DNA of 64,000 bases. It comes from Puniceibacterium confluentis (GTDB lineage Bacteria > Pseudomonadota > Alphaproteobacteria > Rhodobacterales > Rhodobacteraceae). Every line of letters starts with the position of its first letter. Positions within the stretch are counted from its first letter, which is position 1. Position numbers and translations under genes: made by a program. Below, piece by piece: positions 61,911-64,000 of this stretch. The stretch lies in contig NZ_VOJI01000010.1 of assembly GCF_007923445.1 (NCBI RefSeq), positions 1-64,000 of the forward strand, given 5' to 3'. Under the pieces are notes generated by a model. It had not been told where the DNA came from and did not search any database. It saw only the letters and a program-made list of their open reading frames with translations.

Positions 61911-62626
61911 GCACCGACGCCCCCGTCGCGATGATCACCGGGGCAAACCGGGGCATCGGTGCCGCGATCGCAGCGGCTCTGGCCGAACGCGGTTACCGGC
62001 TGGCGCTGGGGCTGCGCGACCCTTCTGCGCTGCCCGCTGACCTTCTGGCACTGGATCCCCTTGTGGTGCCCTACGACGCCGCCTGTCCCGCAGCGGCGCG
62101 CCGCTTCGTCGACGCCTCGCTTGAACGGTTCGGGCAGATCGACGCGCTGGTGAACAACGCGGGAATCGGCGGACCCCTGGAACTGATGCCGCAGACACCG
62201 CAGAGCGATGCGGAAATGGAAGCGTCCCTTGACGCGCTGCTGTCGATCAACGTGAAGGCGCCGTTTCGTCTGACCCGCGCCGCGCTGCCCGCGCTGTGCC
62301 AGAGCGGGCGCGGGCGGGTTGTGGTTCTGGCCTCGCTGTCGGGCAAACGGGTGCTGGGGCTGAACGCGGGCTACCAGATGACGAAACACGCCGCCGTGGC
62401 GCTGTCACACGCCGCGCGCCGCGCCGGATGGGACGCGGGCGTGCGCGCCTGCGCCATCTGCCCCAGCTTTGTCGCCACCGACATGACCCTGCGCCACGAT
62501 CTGCCACGTCACGAGATCACCCAGCCCAATGACCTTGCCCGCATTGTCGCCGAGGTGGTGACGCTGCCGAATTCGGCCAGCATCTCGGAACTGGCGGTCA
62601 ACTGGCGCTACGAGCCCGGGCTATGA
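61907..62626 (+). CDS. SDR-family oxidoreductase
   Basis: 239 residues. NAD(P) motif TGANRGIGAAIAAAL, LVNNAGIGGP, catalytic Ser in VLASLSGKRV and Tyr-x3-Lys in GYQMTKHA are present. PSFVATDMT follows. It overlaps the ABC ATPase and the following FAD-enzyme gene by 4 bp each, so it belongs to the hyuAB operon. It may reduce or oxidise an intermediate released after ring opening; the substrate is unknown. Confidence 0.88.
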   Translation: MSTDAPVAMITGANRGIGAAIAAALAERGYRLALGLRDPSALPADLLALDPLVVPYDAACPAAARRFVDASLERFGQIDALVNNAGIGGPLELMPQTPQSDAEMEASLDALLSINVKAPFRLTRAALPALCQSGRGRVVVLASLSGKRVLGLNAGYQMTKHAAVALSHAARRAGWDAGVRACAICPSFVATDMTLRHDLPRHEITQPNDLARIVAEVVTLPNSASISELAVNWRYEPGL

Positions 62627-63960
62627 TCCGCCCGGGGATCAATGCCGTCCGCGGTGACAGGGATCTGCCGGATCAGGTCGATATCGCGGTGATTGGTGGC
62701 GGCATCGTCGGCTGTAGCGCGACCCTCTGGGCGGCCGAGCAGGGATACAGGGTCGCGCTGCTCGAAAAGGGCCGGATTGCGGGCGAACAATCGAGTCGCA
62801 ACTGGGGCTGGGTGCGGCGCATGGGGCGGGCCCCGGCGGAATACCCGCTGGGGATCGAAAGTCTGCGTCTCTGGAGCGGGTTGAACCAGCGCATCGCCCG
62901 CGACACCGGTTTCCGCCGGGCCGGAATCATCTATTCCGCCAACTCCGACCGCGAGCTCGCATGGCTGGACACTGTCGCGCGCGAAGCGCAAACCTTCGGT
63001 CTCGCTGTCTCTCGGCTGAGCCGGGCCCAGCTTGCCGAACGGTTGCCGGGGTCCGACCTGCGCGCGACATCGGCGCTGCTGACCGAGGACGATGGCCGGG
63101 CCGAGCCGTTCATGGCCACCCCGGCAATCGCCGAAGCGGCGCGGGCCGCCGGGGCGGGCATCCTGACCTCCTGTGCGGTGCGCAGCCTCGAGACCTCGGG
63201 CGGGCGGGTTTCCGGCGTGCTGACGGAACGGGGGCGCATCGGCTGTGCCGCGGTCATTCTGGCCGGCGGCGCCTGGTCACGGCTGTTCGCGGGCAACCTC
63301 GGCATCGACCTGCCGCAACTAAGGGTCCGCAGTTCGGTGATGCGGACCACGCCGGTACGGGGCGGACCGGATGTGGCTCTGGGCAACGGCCAGTTCGGCT
63401 TGCGGCCGCGTCTTGACGGCGGCTATACCATCGCCCGCCGCGGCCGCGCCGCGGTGCAGGTCACGCCCGATGCGTTCCGCCTGCTGCCGCGGTTTCTGCC
63501 GGGTCTGCGCCGCAACCTGTCGGAACTGAGCCTGACGCTGGATCAGTCGGCCTGGGACGGGATGGTGACCCCGCGCCGCTGGGCCGACGACGCCGTGACC
63601 CCGTTCGAATCGTGCCGGGTGCTGGATCCCCCACCGCAGGCGGGCGCACTGCGACGGGCCCTGCGCGATGTACGGCGTGCCTTTCCCGCCTTTGTCGGTG
63701 CGCAGGTGGCCGAAAGCTGGGGCGGTATCATCGACGTGACCCCCGACGGGGTGCCGATCATCGACACCGCACCACACCTGCCCGGTCTGGTGATCGCAAC
63801 CGGCTTTTCCGGGCACGGTTTCGGGATCGGACCGGCGGCCGGGCAACTTGCCGCGGAAATCGCCACCGGATCGGCCCCGCTGGTCGACCCCGCGCCGTTT
63901 CGCCTCGGGCGGTTCGGGGCCGCGTCGCTCCGCCCTGCCACACAGCCGGTGACGCCATGA
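62623..63960 (+). CDS. FAD-dependent oxidoreductase of the DAO family
   Basis: 445 residues. The FAD-binding motif VDIAVIGGGIVGCSATLWAAEQGYRVALLEKGRIAGEQSSRNWGWVRRMGR is at about 18-70; VILAGGAWSRLFAGNLGIDLPQLRVRSSVMRT and GVPIIDTAPHLPGLVIATGFSGHGFGIGPAAGQLAAEIATG complete the fold. These enzymes oxidise amino acids or N-methyl amino acids (D-amino acid dehydrogenase, sarcosine or glycine oxidase type). In the hyuAB operon it could oxidise the amino acid formed after hydantoin opening. The exact substrate is open. Confidence 0.88.
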   Translation: MIRPGINAVRGDRDLPDQVDIAVIGGGIVGCSATLWAAEQGYRVALLEKGRIAGEQSSRNWGWVRRMGRAPAEYPLGIESLRLWSGLNQRIARDTGFRRAGIIYSANSDRELAWLDTVAREAQTFGLAVSRLSRAQLAERLPGSDLRATSALLTEDDGRAEPFMATPAIAEAARAAGAGILTSCAVRSLETSGGRVSGVLTERGRIGCAAVILAGGAWSRLFAGNLGIDLPQLRVRSSVMRTTPVRGGPDVALGNGQFGLRPRLDGGYTIARRGRAAVQVTPDAFRLLPRFLPGLRRNLSELSLTLDQSAWDGMVTPRRWADDAVTPFESCRVLDPPPQAGALRRALRDVRRAFPAFVGAQVAESWGGIIDVTPDGVPIIDTAPHLPGLVIATGFSGHGFGIGPAAGQLAAEIATGSAPLVDPAPFRLGRFGAASLRPATQPVTP

Positions 63961-64000
63961 CCACGGTTTCCGGAACAGGGCGGCGACCAAAACTTCGTCT
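63957..64000 (+). CDS. Start of a further operon gene, cut by the window end
   Basis: An ATG overlapping the preceding stop (ATGA) opens MTTVSGTGRRPKLR and runs off the window. Coupling suggests it continues the hyuAB operon. Nothing can be said about its function. Confidence 0.5.
   Translation, partial: MTTVSGTGRRPKLR

Overview
The window is GC-rich alphaproteobacterial chromosome, most likely from the Rhodobacterales/Roseobacter group. The evidence is the gene set: a FYDLN-acid protein beside tRNA-Ala, PcaQ-PobA-PcaCHG, TctABC with TctDE, many FCD-type GntR regulators and many ABC importers for organic acids, peptides and oligosaccharides. Apart from accA and the tRNA, nearly all of it is catabolic or transport 'accessory' DNA. 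Only the first 1.4 kb looks foreign: it has visibly lower GC and holds a tyrosine recombinase next to the 3' end of tRNA-Ala(GGC), cut short by what looks like an IS21-family end.

Layout. 1-1510: IS end, truncated integrase, tRNA-Ala. 1610-5755: FYDLN protein, YgjP-type peptidase, GntR regulator, accA, LysE exporter and divergent Lrp/AsnC regulator. 5834-14810: lipoprotein, N-carbamoyl-D-amino-acid hydrolase, five-gene peptide-type ABC importer, RidA protein and a hydantoin-racemase homologue lacking both catalytic cysteines. 14846-21280: tctCBA (minus) divergent from tctD-tctE-periplasmic binding protein (plus), with phased CTGTCAC repeats between them. 21371-26123: pobA-pcaC-pcaH-pcaG-BKACE operon divergent from pcaQ. 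26171-30047: NarL-type response regulator divergent from a cofactor-less molybdopterin-fold secreted protein and a hybrid histidine kinase. 30292-32026: GntR-AbrB pair with a clear promoter and operator. 32013-43815: an oligoalginate (unsaturated uronate) locus with KdgF, SDR, PL15 exolyase, four-gene AlgQ/M2/M1/S-type importer, a glucarate-dehydratase-like enolase and a GntR regulator. 43967-44567: relic of a TRAP transporter that still carries the GntR operator. 44592-51449: MATE exporter and a 1634-residue RTX protein with a choice-of-anchor-L domain. 51958-64000: GntR, HyuA-HyuB, second peptide-type importer (with a permease-ATPase fusion), SDR, FAD oxidoreductase and the first codons of another gene.

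How it works together. Two regions concern cyclic amides and N-carbamoyl compounds (6.6-14.8 kb and 52.8-62.6 kb), each with its own importer. The pca block would take 4-hydroxybenzoate through protocatechuate to beta-ketoadipate enol-lactone stage chemistry. The alginate block would import oligouronates and cut them in the cytoplasm to unsaturated monomers, which KdgF and the SDR would convert towards 2-keto-3-deoxygluconate.

The strongest observations are: (1) the PL15/KdgF/AlgSMMQ locus, with catalytic His311, Tyr367 and His531 readable in the lyase; (2) a 13-bp operator word repeated at both the locus promoter and a dead TRAP transporter; (3) a racemase with A76 and G181 where catalytic Cys76 and Cys181 are expected; (4) OmpR-type phased repeats between tctC and tctD. 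Family assignments come from motif reading and memory; no database search was run.
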